From Leishmania donovani (lineage: Eukaryota; Euglenozoa; Kinetoplastea; Trypanosomatida; Trypanosomatidae), in assembly GCF_000227135.1 (NCBI RefSeq), contig NC_018249.1, forward strand, positions 242,901 through 306,900: DNA of 64,000 nucleotides. Direction: 5' to 3'. The notes below the pieces were generated by a model that was given only the letters and a program-made list of their open reading frames with translations, had not been told where the DNA came from and searched no databases. Each line of letters opens with the position of its first letter. Within the stretch, counting starts at the first letter, position 1. The position numbers and the translations under genes were made by a program. Shown one piece after another: positions 55,380 to 64,000 of this stretch.

Positions 55380-56288
55380 ATGGAGGTGTACCGCCGCATC
55401 GCTGAGCGCGTGCGCGGCGCACTCTGGGCGCATCACCGGCGCCTCATGCCCGAGCGGCAGTTTCACCGTATTCTTGCCTACGTGTACAACAACAAGTACG
55501 AGTACCAGATCCGGTTTGACCGCATGTCCGTCGTAGGCCGGGCGTGGGCTGGCCGCGTCGAGGTGATGACGACGCCGGGAGGCTTTCTCAAGCGAGTCCG
55601 CGTCCACCCCGCCGTCGAGGACCTGTCGCCAGCCCAGCAGCACAAGCTCGTGCTCGCTGCGTATGCCGACGCTTGTCAGCAGGGCCGCGCGCTCATGGAG
55701 CAGGCAGAGCTGAAGGTGTACAAGCAGTTCTTGAAGGACCTGAAGCCGATCATCTTCGGCATTCGCGATAACCCCGAGTTCTACACAGTCCCGGAGGACT
55801 CGATGGAGACGATAGGCGGCGTGCTTCGCCGCGACCAGGCGTCGCTCGACGGCGGCGCCGCGGCCAATGGTGCCGGCGCTGTGCACCGCACCATCCCGAT
55901 GGCCAGGGCACACCAACCCGTCGACGAGGTCCGCCGCCGCCACGCCTGGGAGGACCAGTGGCTTGCAAGCAAGCAGGGCCAGCGCTGGGCTCACAGCCTG
56001 CGCGGCAAAGAGTACTTCACACGGCACGGCCCGCAGTACCGGCCGCGTGGTGCGCCTGGCGCGAAGACGCGGACGCTTCCGTTCGAGCTGCTGGCCCCGT
56101 ACACGCCGATGGATGAGGGCCGCCTGCTGAGAAAGAACTGGGTGGCGTACATGGATAGCAAGCACGTCGCCGAGTCGCTCTGGACGCGCGCAAAGGTTGC
56201 CGATCGCGAGAAGCAGCTGCGGCAGCTGCAGGAGCGGGGCCAGGCGTGGCATCGCCCCATCAACGAGGACGCCGTGCAGCGCTGGTAG
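55380..56288 (+). CDS. YbaB/EbfC-like domain protein, probably mitochondrial
   Basis: The 302-residue protein begins with basic, Arg-rich sequence (MEVYRRIAERVRGALWAHHR). Residues about 53-112 follow the YbaB/EbfC plan: a strand pair (GRVEVMTTPGGFLKRVRVHP), then 'DLSPAQQHKLVLAAYADACQ', which matches the 'D...L..LI..A..DA' helix of that family. YbaB proteins are small dimeric DNA-associated proteins in bacteria and plastids. The remaining 190 residues are charged, with no known domain but with conserved-looking Trp/Tyr motifs (KNWVAYMDSKHVAESLW). It follows the EngB-like GTPase gene. The YbaB assignment is by pattern and should be read as tentative; a mitochondrial ribosome or nucleoid role is inference. 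Confidence 0.7.
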   Translation: MEVYRRIAERVRGALWAHHRRLMPERQFHRILAYVYNNKYEYQIRFDRMSVVGRAWAGRVEVMTTPGGFLKRVRVHPAVEDLSPAQQHKLVLAAYADACQQGRALMEQAELKVYKQFLKDLKPIIFGIRDNPEFYTVPEDSMETIGGVLRRDQASLDGGAAANGAGAVHRTIPMARAHQPVDEVRRRHAWEDQWLASKQGQRWAHSLRGKEYFTRHGPQYRPRGAPGAKTRTLPFELLAPYTPMDEGRLLRKNWVAYMDSKHVAESLWTRAKVADREKQLRQLQERGQAWHRPINEDAVQRW

Positions 56289-57837
56289 CCGATATGGGTA
56301 TTTGTTTGCGTCTCGCACTTGGGCGTCCGTTGCATACCGTGTTGTTGTGTCGGCTCTGGAGTAAGAAGGAGAGGGTGAGTGGTGGAGCATCTCTCTCTCT
56401 TGGCCTGTCTGCTTCATTTTCCTTCGTGCGTTGTGTGTGTGTGTGTGTGCCGGAGGGGCGAAGGTGCGCTGTGCGCGTAGCGGCTTGGCGTGGATGTGCC
56501 GTTCGCCGTTTTGTTTTGCGTGCGTGCGCGCCGCTCACGGAGGCGCACGGCAGCGGCCACGCGCAAACTCGAAACGAATCAACGAAAAGGAGCGACTGCA
56601 GCGCACACTGCGTTTTCGATGGCCATCGAGCGTGCGTGACAAGATGCGTGCACGCCACCATCTCTGTCTTGTTTTCCCTCTCCGCCTCTCTCTCTTCCCT
56701 TCTGCTGCGCTTTCCACGTGCCTTGCTGGGAGAGGTGGGCAGTGGGGGTGGGTGCGGTGCAGTCTCACCTCCTCACCCCTCCGCACTCCTCTCCCTTTTG
56801 ACAGCCCCGCCGTCCGCTTTTTCCATTGTTCTACCACCTCTTGCTCGCTCGCTCGTGTGTGCGTGTGCGTGTGCGTGTACTTCACGCCTGCGTCTCTTGC
56901 CCTCCCTTGCGCCCATCCTGCAGAACTGCCCCGCCCGCCTGTCCGGTGACGCAGCCTTCATCTGCTCATTTCCCAGCGTGTTGTGTTTTTGCTTGGCGCG
57001 CACTCTCTCTGATCTTGTCCTGGCGAGGGAGAAGTGTCTAGCGGTGTGCGGGAAGTTTCGGGCCTGCACTTCATCCGAGTCGATCTGTGTGACTGGCTGC
57101 TGACGACGAACAGCAGAGACCAGCGTTGTTGCACTGTATCCTATATATATATGTATACACGTATCCTAGATTCTATCTATAGAGAAAGGGGGCGAAGGGG
57201 AAGTTGGTGGTGGCATACGCAGCGGACGAATCAGCGGCGGCGTACTCCTGCCCACGCCATCATTAGGTGCACCACCACACACACACACAAACAAACAGAC
57301 CTCCTTCCTTCCCACTCCCATACATTGCACACATCGCGCAGGTCTGCTGGCGCATCAAGCAGCCATTCCTCGTCTTCGCTCCGCCTTACGTGGCCTTCGA
57401 GCTTCCTTTGTTGGTGTCTGTTTAGCGTCTCGGATCATCGCGATTTGTCTTTTCATCGTCGTTGTCCTCGCCACCGCCACGCCCTGTCTCCCCTCTTTCG
57501 TCAGTGTCTCATCTCTGCGCCATCTGGCCCTCGTCTTCGCATCGGCGCTCCCTCTCCCTCTCACTTCCGCACCCTCACGCACACGCGGCGGCGGTATCCC
57601 TCGATCTGCTGTTCCGCTGCGCCTGCGTCCCTCGCGTGCGTTTCGCGTTGCTCTCCTCCGCCCTTTCCTCTGCTACAGACACAGAGATCTGTCGATTGCC
57701 CACGCAGACTGACAGACGCACAAGCAAAGACGGGATAGGCTGCTGTCGCTGGGGCTGCAGCCCGTTGTTGCTGCCATCTTTTACTCTGTTCCTCTCTCGC
57801 TGGCTACGCCACTCACCCCTTCCCCGCCCGATCAGCC
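56289..57837. other. Intergenic region, pyrimidine-rich
   Basis: No gene is seen. The plus strand is CT-rich in several long stretches (56.6-57.0 and 57.3-57.83 kb), fitting a spliced-leader acceptor region for the long ORF that follows. A short TA/GTATA stretch lies at 57142-57160. Confidence 0.55.
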
Positions 57838-60800
57838 ATGATGGACATCACCATCGGCTCGCCTTCGTCGTCTTATCGCAGCCGCAGCCGCAGCAGTCGC
57901 GGCTATACCCAGCGCCCTGGCCTTGCTCGCGATGCGGCTGGTAGCGGTGACAGCAGCGCTGCCGGCCAGGAGACGGAGCTGTTGACAGGTGCAGCGGGGC
58001 TGGACGACACAGATGGAGGCGAAGGCCACCACGCTCGTTGCAGCCCAGCAGACTCACATGGCGGCTTTGAGGCAGACTATAGTGACCTAGACCACAGGGC
58101 AGCGGGCGCGAGTCGATCACCGCCTTCGTTAGGCGAGAGGGAGGAGACGTGCAGACCACCGCCGCCGAACACCAGCGCGGCACCGGCGCCGCAGCGCCAC
58201 GTGGCCGACGAGCTCGTTCACGCTTTGCCGAACCGTGAGTCGATGTCGCCGGCTCAGATGGCACCGTCGTCGATCCCGTTCTCAGCGCCGCTGCCGTCCT
58301 CTTCGTCATCCGTGACTGGCAGTGGCGGTGCGGCGCACCTGCCCCCTCGTCGTGCACCACAGCTGCTGCCACATGATCGCCTGCACAGCCGCGTGGAGGG
58401 GATGGCGTGGCTTTGCTCTGCAGCTGACCGTGATCGGGCCCCGGCGCCGATCCCACGGACGTCTGTCAGAACTTCATGTGCCGCGGAAGAGCGCAAGTGC
58501 ACCGATGATGCAGTGGGCGTGCGTGGACCCAGGACCTCCTCGCTGGAGGCGCAGGCAAGAGCGAGTGAACCGACTGCCGTCGCCGCTGCCGCACCCGTCA
58601 CAAGATGGCCAGAGCGACAAGAGCAGGTGATCCCCCGCGCCTTTGCCCGCACGGAGAGCCCGTCACCGCTGCGCCGCGCTGCGCAGACGGAGCTGGCAAC
58701 CGGCAATGCTGAGCGCAACGCCGCTACTGAGGCCTCTCCCGACACGGAAGTATCCGGTGCCCGCTGTGGTCCGCTTAGGAAGCTCGCACTGCTCTCTTTT
58801 TGCAGTGATGGCGGCCAGGAGGTGATGGACCACCGGCCACGCTCTGAGCGCGCGTTACGGCTTGCACGCGTGAGCAACACGGTGACTCTGTCGTCGCCAC
58901 CAGCGTTCTCGTCTACGCCCACCTCCGCTGTGCCGCTCCCTGGATCGCCGCCGTTGTCAAGCGCCTCCTCCGCTTCCGTTCCAATGCAACAGCAGCGGCT
59001 GCGACTGCCGTCACACTCGCCTGAATCGGTGAGTTCCGCGTCCCTCTCGCGTGCGGTGGTACGGCGGGAGTCACTGAGCGGGGCGAGTGTGACAGCCGCG
59101 ACGTCCTCCGACAGCTACGATCGCGGCGAGGTCCATGACCATCATTGCAGCCGTCGGCAACGGTCCGACTCCCGCTATCGCGCCATCGGCGACGTGGATG
59201 ACGACGATGGCACCACCAGCAGCTCGCCCGGCCTCACCGAGACGAACGGCGCACGACCGCCGTCGCATGCACCGGCGCCGCTTCACCCATCCTCTTTCCT
59301 GACGCAGGCGCTGCCGCACGCGTGCCGCAGCTCGCAGAGCAGCAGCGACAGCGCCAAAGAGTGCCGCCCGGGCGAGGCGCAGCGGGCCGATGCGGCGCGG
59401 CAGGCGCTCGACTCATCGCAAGCATCATCACCGGCGCCGTCTCCACTAGCGTCGCGCTCTCCCTCGTTGAGCGCGCCGCCGTCCGCGCAGCTACCACCTC
59501 GGCGCACCGTCGAGGAGACTCGTAGGGATAGCAGCAGCGATGGGGACGGCAGCGGCGCGGCGCGGCGAATTCCGCGTCACGGCACGTGCCCTGTCATGAC
59601 GGAGGTAGCTGAGTTGCAGCTTCCTCTAGCCACACCAACGGAGGCCGCTGTGGGCTGCGGCGGTAGTGGTGCGGCGGCAGTCGCTGGCGAAAGCCCTCCA
59701 CCGCTTCCACCGGCCCCGTGGGTAGCCGGCGATGGCGCATCGTCCCTCCACCCAAGTCGTCGTGGGAACGACCGCCACAGCAAGAGCAGTGCCACTGGCG
59801 CACACGGCGTCGTGCTCCAGGCTGCAGCTTCTGAGGCCGACATGGCCAACGAAGCTCGTGCAGGCGACGACGTGGCGCGGGCGTCTCGTGAGCGTAGAGA
59901 GCTCCCCGCTACAGCTTCCCTCAGGGACGGCGTTGCTGCCGCTCTGGAGTTGGACGGAGCACGTCGTGGTGCCGCGCCACCAACTGATGCTCCACGCCAT
60001 GTTAAGCCGCCGCCGCCGCCTCAACGGCGAGCGCTGGATCGGTGGCGCAGTCAGGCATCTCTAGTCGGCGGCCGCGCTGCTGACACCGCCGCACTCTCGT
60101 CTTCCTTGCGAGTCGTCACGCCTTCCTCGCGGGGCTCCGCCGCGGGGCAAGTGACTGAATGTGACGATGGCCATCCATCCCAGTCAGCCCGCGAATGTGG
60201 CGAAACGGGGAAAAGGCCGTTCAGGGGTGGCGTCAACGTTGCGCGTTGGGTGCGCGGCACTGTTGGCTGGGAGGCCGGCCTTTCCGGGGCCTCGCTGATA
60301 CCGCCGCCGGCCCGCAAAGCTGCTGAGGCGCGCGTGTGTGCACCTCCCACAAACTTCGGGAGCGCGAGCACAACTAACGCCTCAGGCGCCGCGGGCAACT
60401 TTTGTGGCAGCGAGCCACTCCGTGTGCTGGCGGCCCCGCTCGCCCCGCTCCCTCATCGCACGCCGCCACGCGAGGCGGTGGCGCCCTCTGTCCTCGCTGA
60501 GGTGACGCAGAGCTGTGCATCAGCAGCGCTTGTGTCGGGGAGGCAAGCTTATCAAGGTGTGGCCGCGCTTTCGTGGACGCTGTCGTCGCGTTCGCGCGTG
60601 CGGCTGACGGTCATCACATCATCGGCGCAGGAGCGCCGGGCGAACAAGGCTGAGGGTGAGTCGGCCGTGGGAGGCGCCGCGCAAGTCGACCCGCGTGATC
60701 GGAGTAGCGGTGCCCGATGGCGTGAAGCGGGCAGCGCTGACGAGGCTTTTCTTGTGCGCAGCGGCGACGCACGCCGCGGTGAAATGGCTGCGGTGCCGCA

Positions 60801-62682
60801 GCACGCTCACCCGCTGCGGAGTTCCTCGAGTGGGCAGCGTGCATCACGCCGAGGGCTCGCGGCGGTGTTGGCGCAACGGGCTGCCGCCATGTGCAGCTCG
60901 GCGAGCAGCGCGGTGGTGGACGGCGCCGATGAAGACGAGGAGATGCGAATCGTAGCGCGCACGTGGCGGCCCGCCACGTGTCTCGAGTTTGTGCGCGACG
61001 ATGCCCGTCGGCGCAGCACCGGGGACGATTGCCAGAGCAGCTGGGGCGCAGCTGGAGCGCATCGTTGGGGGCAGGGGCCGCACCATTCGCGAGCGACGCA
61101 GAGGTCGGCAGCAGTAGCCGGTGCGCCGTCCGGCGGTCATCAAACAAGGACAGCCAATCACCCTCACGACGGCTCACATGGCCCTGTGCTGTCGATCGAG
61201 GCATCGCCCCTTGTCTCACCCGTATCGTTGGCAGCCGAGGCGACCTCTGATGTGGGTGCGAGCGCGCGCCAGGCGTGCTCTGCAGCTACGTGGCGGGCCG
61301 GTGCCGCCTCTAATGGTGTTGGTGGAGGTGTTCTCTCAAGTGCGACGTTGGTGCCTGGATACGCTGCTGTGTACAGCCCTTGTATGCTTGCCACACGGGT
61401 GCTGGAGGCGCGCAAGGCCCTCTTGGGAACCCCCAGCGCCGCTGTCCCCGCTGCAGCAACGAGCGTCTGTCCTCCCGGACCGTCTGGTGCACTACCTCTG
61501 CATTGCGGCAGTCGCGCCATGCCGGCGGTGGGGGCCACCGTTGCTGCTGCTGCTACCAGTGGTGGCGTGCCGTCGTGGTCTCCTTCTTCGCTGCTGAGCC
61601 CACCGCAGGCTTACATTGACTTGAAGGAGCGAAACGCAGATGATGGCGTGGTGCCAGCGGCGGCGCCCGATGCCGCGCCGTGGAGCCTCTACCTGAGCGG
61701 ATCGCCGGATGCCGAGGAATCGATGCGGCACCGTGCAGCGCTGCCTCGGCAGCTAACACGAGGGCAACAGCACCTGCACGAGCAACCGGAATTGCCAGCG
61801 GACAAGTCTCCCTATCCGGTGGCGCGACGCATCCCATTCGGGCTCGCTGCCGGCACTCTTGCAGGGGCCACATCTGCGCAAGCCGTATTGCCTTCGCCTG
61901 ACGAGCGCCTGCGAAGCTGTCACTCGAGGACGGCTTCACCGGCAGAGGACGCCTCTGCATCAGTCCCCGGGGCGCACCTTCACGCCGAGGGTGGCTACCA
62001 GCGCGCGAGGAGGCTGCCCTGCCACACACCCGCCGAGGAACAACACAGCGTCACAGCTTCGGCGCCCAGCAGCCCAATCGTGGCCCAATCAGCGGCGGCG
62101 GCTGCTGCGGCTCCGTTAGGACGCATGCCCACAACATTATCCCCCACCACCGCACCTTCCTCCGCTCCTCGTGCAAGTTCGGCGGATACGGCGCAGGGCC
62201 GACACCGAAGCATTCCGCCGCCGGAATACCACGCCGTAATCCATGCTGCTGGTGCTGGATCGCGGGCCAGTGAACGAGCGCGCTCGACATCAAGGCGCTT
62301 CTGGATAGCGGCAACGAATGCCGACCAGAGCCACGATGCGCTTGATGTGCGCCAGAAGCGCCAGGCACACATACTCGCCCAGCAGCGGCTCATCCAAGAG
62401 GAGGCGTTCCGCCGTCGCTACATCAGCATGCAAGAGGATCATTGCTTTGCGGTTGAGGTGGCGGAGCTCAACTACCAGCGTGCCGTGGAATACGTTCATC
62501 AAGCGTCAGCCGCCGGCGCGGTCGCGACACCTGCTCGGCGGAGCGGCCACTGTGCTGCTCTCTTGACGGCCGGTTGCGACGCAGGGCCGCTGGTGGGTCT
62601 CCAGCGGGTACGGTGCGATCAGGCAGCCATGACGGCTACGCTGAGCACGCTTGCGAAGGAGCTGGCTGCACTGTCGCCGTAG
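57838..62682 (+). CDS. Large disordered hypothetical protein (1614 aa)
   Basis: A single open frame of 1614 codons starts at two adjacent ATGs (57838, 57841). The protein is dominated by Ser, Ala, Pro, Arg and Gly, without transmembrane segments or recognisable enzyme motifs. It opens with an Arg/Ser run (SSSYRSRSRSSRGYTQRPG). Only the last 130 residues look ordered: a charged helical stretch (RQKRQAHILAQQRLIQEEAF) suggests a coiled coil, with 'ISMQEDHCFAVEVAELNYQR' after it. Such long disordered proteins with a short C-terminal helix are common in Leishmania, including cytoskeletal ones. Codon bias and length make it a real gene; no function can be given. Confidence 0.8.
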   Translation: MMDITIGSPSSSYRSRSRSSRGYTQRPGLARDAAGSGDSSAAGQETELLTGAAGLDDTDGGEGHHARCSPADSHGGFEADYSDLDHRAAGASRSPPSLGEREETCRPPPPNTSAAPAPQRHVADELVHALPNRESMSPAQMAPSSIPFSAPLPSSSSSVTGSGGAAHLPPRRAPQLLPHDRLHSRVEGMAWLCSAADRDRAPAPIPRTSVRTSCAAEERKCTDDAVGVRGPRTSSLEAQARASEPTAVAAAAPVTRWPERQEQVIPRAFARTESPSPLRRAAQTELATGNAERNAATEASPDTEVSGARCGPLRKLALLSFCSDGGQEVMDHRPRSERALRLARVSNTVTLSSPPAFSSTPTSAVPLPGSPPLSSASSASVPMQQQRLRLPSHSPESVSSASLSRAVVRRESLSGASVTAATSSDSYDRGEVHDHHCSRRQRSDSRYRAIGDVDDDDGTTSSSPGLTETNGARPPSHAPAPLHPSSFLTQALPHACRSSQSSSDSAKECRPGEAQRADAARQALDSSQASSPAPSPLASRSPSLSAPPSAQLPPRRTVEETRRDSSSDGDGSGAARRIPRHGTCPVMTEVAELQLPLATPTEAAVGCGGSGAAAVAGESPPPLPPAPWVAGDGASSLHPSRRGNDRHSKSSATGAHGVVLQAAASEADMANEARAGDDVARASRERRELPATASLRDGVAAALELDGARRGAAPPTDAPRHVKPPPPPQRRALDRWRSQASLVGGRAADTAALSSSLRVVTPSSRGSAAGQVTECDDGHPSQSARECGETGKRPFRGGVNVARWVRGTVGWEAGLSGASLIPPPARKAAEARVCAPPTNFGSASTTNASGAAGNFCGSEPLRVLAAPLAPLPHRTPPREAVAPSVLAEVTQSCASAALVSGRQAYQGVAALSWTLSSRSRVRLTVITSSAQERRANKAEGESAVGGAAQVDPRDRSSGARWREAGSADEAFLVRSGDARRGEMAAVPQHAHPLRSSSSGQRASRRGLAAVLAQRAAAMCSSASSAVVDGADEDEEMRIVARTWRPATCLEFVRDDARRRSTGDDCQSSWGAAGAHRWGQGPHHSRATQRSAAVAGAPSGGHQTRTANHPHDGSHGPVLSIEASPLVSPVSLAAEATSDVGASARQACSAATWRAGAASNGVGGGVLSSATLVPGYAAVYSPCMLATRVLEARKALLGTPSAAVPAAATSVCPPGPSGALPLHCGSRAMPAVGATVAAAATSGGVPSWSPSSLLSPPQAYIDLKERNADDGVVPAAAPDAAPWSLYLSGSPDAEESMRHRAALPRQLTRGQQHLHEQPELPADKSPYPVARRIPFGLAAGTLAGATSAQAVLPSPDERLRSCHSRTASPAEDASASVPGAHLHAEGGYQRARRLPCHTPAEEQHSVTASAPSSPIVAQSAAAAAAAPLGRMPTTLSPTTAPSSAPRASSADTAQGRHRSIPPPEYHAVIHAAGAGSRASERARSTSRRFWIAATNADQSHDALDVRQKRQAHILAQQRLIQEEAFRRRYISMQEDHCFAVEVAELNYQRAVEYVHQASAAGAVATPARRSGHCAALLTAGCDAGPLVGLQRVRCDQAAMTATLSTLAKELAALSP

Positions 62683-63488
62683 CGCGATGCGAGACGTATC
62701 GAGCGCATGCCAGTGGGGTGCTGGGCAACACTTGGCGGCGCGTGGCTCTTTCTCACTGGTTTGGGCACGCCCACGCTGTGGGTGTGTCGGTGTCTGCCCT
62801 GCCGCTCTCTCTCCTGATCTCTCGTCCTGGCAACAACAACACACCGCGAATGAGTTGCCCACAAGCCATCTGCAGTCCGCACGCGCGTCCGGGCCTTGCG
62901 GTGTGGATGCGAGCATCGCGCATTGCCGGCCACCGCCGCGTGCCAAAAGCACACACATCGCTCCCCCTCACGTGGTGAGCGTCTGCGCGTGTGTGTCTGT
63001 GTGCATAAATGCGTACGTGTGCGCTCGGTCCACGGTCACCATCGCGCCCCGCGGCATCGGTGCTCGCACCTTTCCATTCTCTCCGTACGGCGTTCGCCAC
63101 TCTGCTAACTCTTCTCCCCTTTCCTCTCTCCGCATCTGCGCCTTGTGTGCCGTGTGTGCGCCCCACACGTACTCTACACGCCTTCTCCGCCTGCGCTCCT
63201 CGCCTGCCTGAAACGATGACGTGCGCCGCCACTCGCTCACCCGCTCCCATCCACATGCATTCCTGCACCCTACAGCGACTCTAAGCCGTACATTCCATCT
63301 CCTCAACACCCACTCGCTTCCTTCTGCTCTCACCTATTACTTCGCCAGCCCACATATCTGCTATAACCTGCCCTCCCCCACCCGCTTCCCACACATCCGC
63401 CACCGCTACGAAGCCTCGAGCTCCCCCAGCGACCCTCTCGGCAACGCGAGCGCCACAGTCCCCCCACGCACAACTTTGACCGAGCACA
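62683..63488. other. Intergenic region, pyrimidine-rich
   Basis: No gene is seen. Plus-strand CT-rich sequence (about 63080-63480) precedes the repeat-protein gene and probably contains its spliced-leader acceptor. Confidence 0.55.
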
Positions 63489-64000
63489 ATGAAGATCCGC
63501 AGCGTGCGTCCGCTTGTGGTGTTGCTGGTGTGCGTCGCGGCGGTGCTCGCACTCAGCGCCTCCGCTGAGCCGCACAAGGCGGCCGTTGACGTCGGCCCGC
63601 TCTCTGTTGACGTTGGCCCGCAGGCTGTTGGCCCGCTCTCCGTTGGNNNNNNNNNNNNNNNNNNNNNNNNNNNNNNNNNNNNNNNNNNNNNNNNNNNNNN
63701 NNNNNNNNNNNNNNNNNNNNNNNNNNNNNNNNNNNNNNNNNNNNNCAGTCTGTTGGCCCGCTCTCCGTTGGTCCGCAGTCTGTTGGCCCGCTCTCCGTTG
63801 GCCCGCAGTCCGTCGGCCCGCTCTCTGTTGACGTTCCCGCAGGCCCGCTCTCCGTTGGTCCGCAGTCCGTCGGCCCGCTCTCTGTTGACGTTGGCCCGCA
63901 GGCTGTTGGCCCGCTCTCTGTCGACGTTGGCCCGCTCTCTGTTGGCCCGCAGGCTGTTGGCCCGCTCTCCGTTGGTCCGCAGGCTGTTGGCCCGCAGGCT
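63489..64000 (+). CDS. Secreted or surface repeat protein (GPLSV/GPQ(S/A)V repeats), 3' end outside the window
   Basis: The frame starts MKIRSVRPLVVLLVCVAAVL, a clear signal peptide with likely cleavage after ALSASA. After EPHKAAVDV the protein becomes a repeat of GPLSV and GPQ(S/A)V units of five residues, sometimes with an added DV. The DNA repeats are 15 bases long and nearly identical, so the array should vary in copy number. A 99-N gap (63647-63745) interrupts it. To keep the frame the true gap length must leave remainder 1 when divided by 3, which 99 does not, so the gap size is nominal. The frame runs to the window edge. Secreted proline-rich repeat proteins of this kind are known in Leishmania; I do not recall a named function. 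Confidence 0.85.
   Translation, partial: MKIRSVRPLVVLLVCVAAVLALSASAEPHKAAVDVGPLSVDVGPQAVGPLSVXXXXXXXXXXXXXXXXXXXXXXXXXXXXXXXXXXSLLARSPLVRSLLARSPLARSPSARSLLTFPQARSPLVRSPSARSLLTLARRLLARSLSTLARSLLARRLLARSPLVRRLLARR
63647..63745. other. Assembly gap (99 N) in the coding repeat
   Basis: The gap lies within the 15-base tandem repeat, so copy number in this assembly is not reliable. Confidence 0.95.

Noticed and set aside
1..64000. CRISPR arrays, bacterial operons or prophage.
   Set aside because: The gene structure, repeats and protein families are kinetoplastid nuclear; no spaced direct-repeat array with unique spacers was seen.

Overview
The window is nuclear DNA of a kinetoplastid, most probably a Leishmania species. 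The genes are intronless, GC-rich and rich in Ala, Ser and Gln tracts. They lie in long one-direction arrays, with intergenic DNA full of CA/TG, GA/CT and TA microsatellites and with ingi/L1Tc-clade retroposon remnants of the SIDER2 and DIRE kinds. The subgenus cannot be settled from the sequence alone. Nine runs of N are present. Eight are exactly 99 bases and so are probably nominal gaps, and at least two are flanked by exact duplications.

Layout. Positions 1-43251 form one minus-strand array of ten genes. From its upstream end these are eIF2D, two adjacent NADH-cytochrome b5 reductase paralogues, a small probable mitochondrial protein, two paralogous CCCH zinc-finger RNA-binding proteins, a single-pass membrane protein, a 99-residue protein, prefoldin subunit 5, and a low-complexity gene that runs off the left edge. 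Positions 43252-45384 are a divergent strand-switch region, the expected start zone for both arrays; it holds a SIDER2 copy and an 18-T run. Positions 45385-64000 form the plus-strand array: a zinc-ribbon protein with ubiquitin-binding-like motifs, a protein kinase, an EngB-type GTPase with a very long C-terminal extension, a YbaB/EbfC-like protein, a 1614-residue disordered protein, and the start of a secreted protein built of GPLSV/GPQ(S/A)V repeats that runs off the right edge.

Retroposons. Five SIDER2-like copies are visible (6.2, 17.4, 17.8, 35.8 and 44.1 kb). A second family, called R2 here, has four copies between 10.4 and 22 kb and carries a decayed zinc-knuckle reading frame on the minus strand. 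A short repeat, R3, occurs at 10.0 and 49.1 kb. A degenerate plus-strand element with endonuclease and reverse-transcriptase remnants (about 49.8-51.66 kb) ends directly against the EngB-type GTPase gene.

The genes do not form one pathway, as is usual in polycistronic kinetoplastid arrays. Several point to post-transcriptional or organelle roles: eIF2D, the two CCCH proteins, the EngB-like GTPase and the YbaB-like protein. The two CCCH genes stand apart because they are surrounded by 10 kb and 6.7 kb of repeat-laden DNA with no convincing gene, which suggests very long, possibly regulatory, UTRs. All identifications come from reading the sequence; no database search was run.
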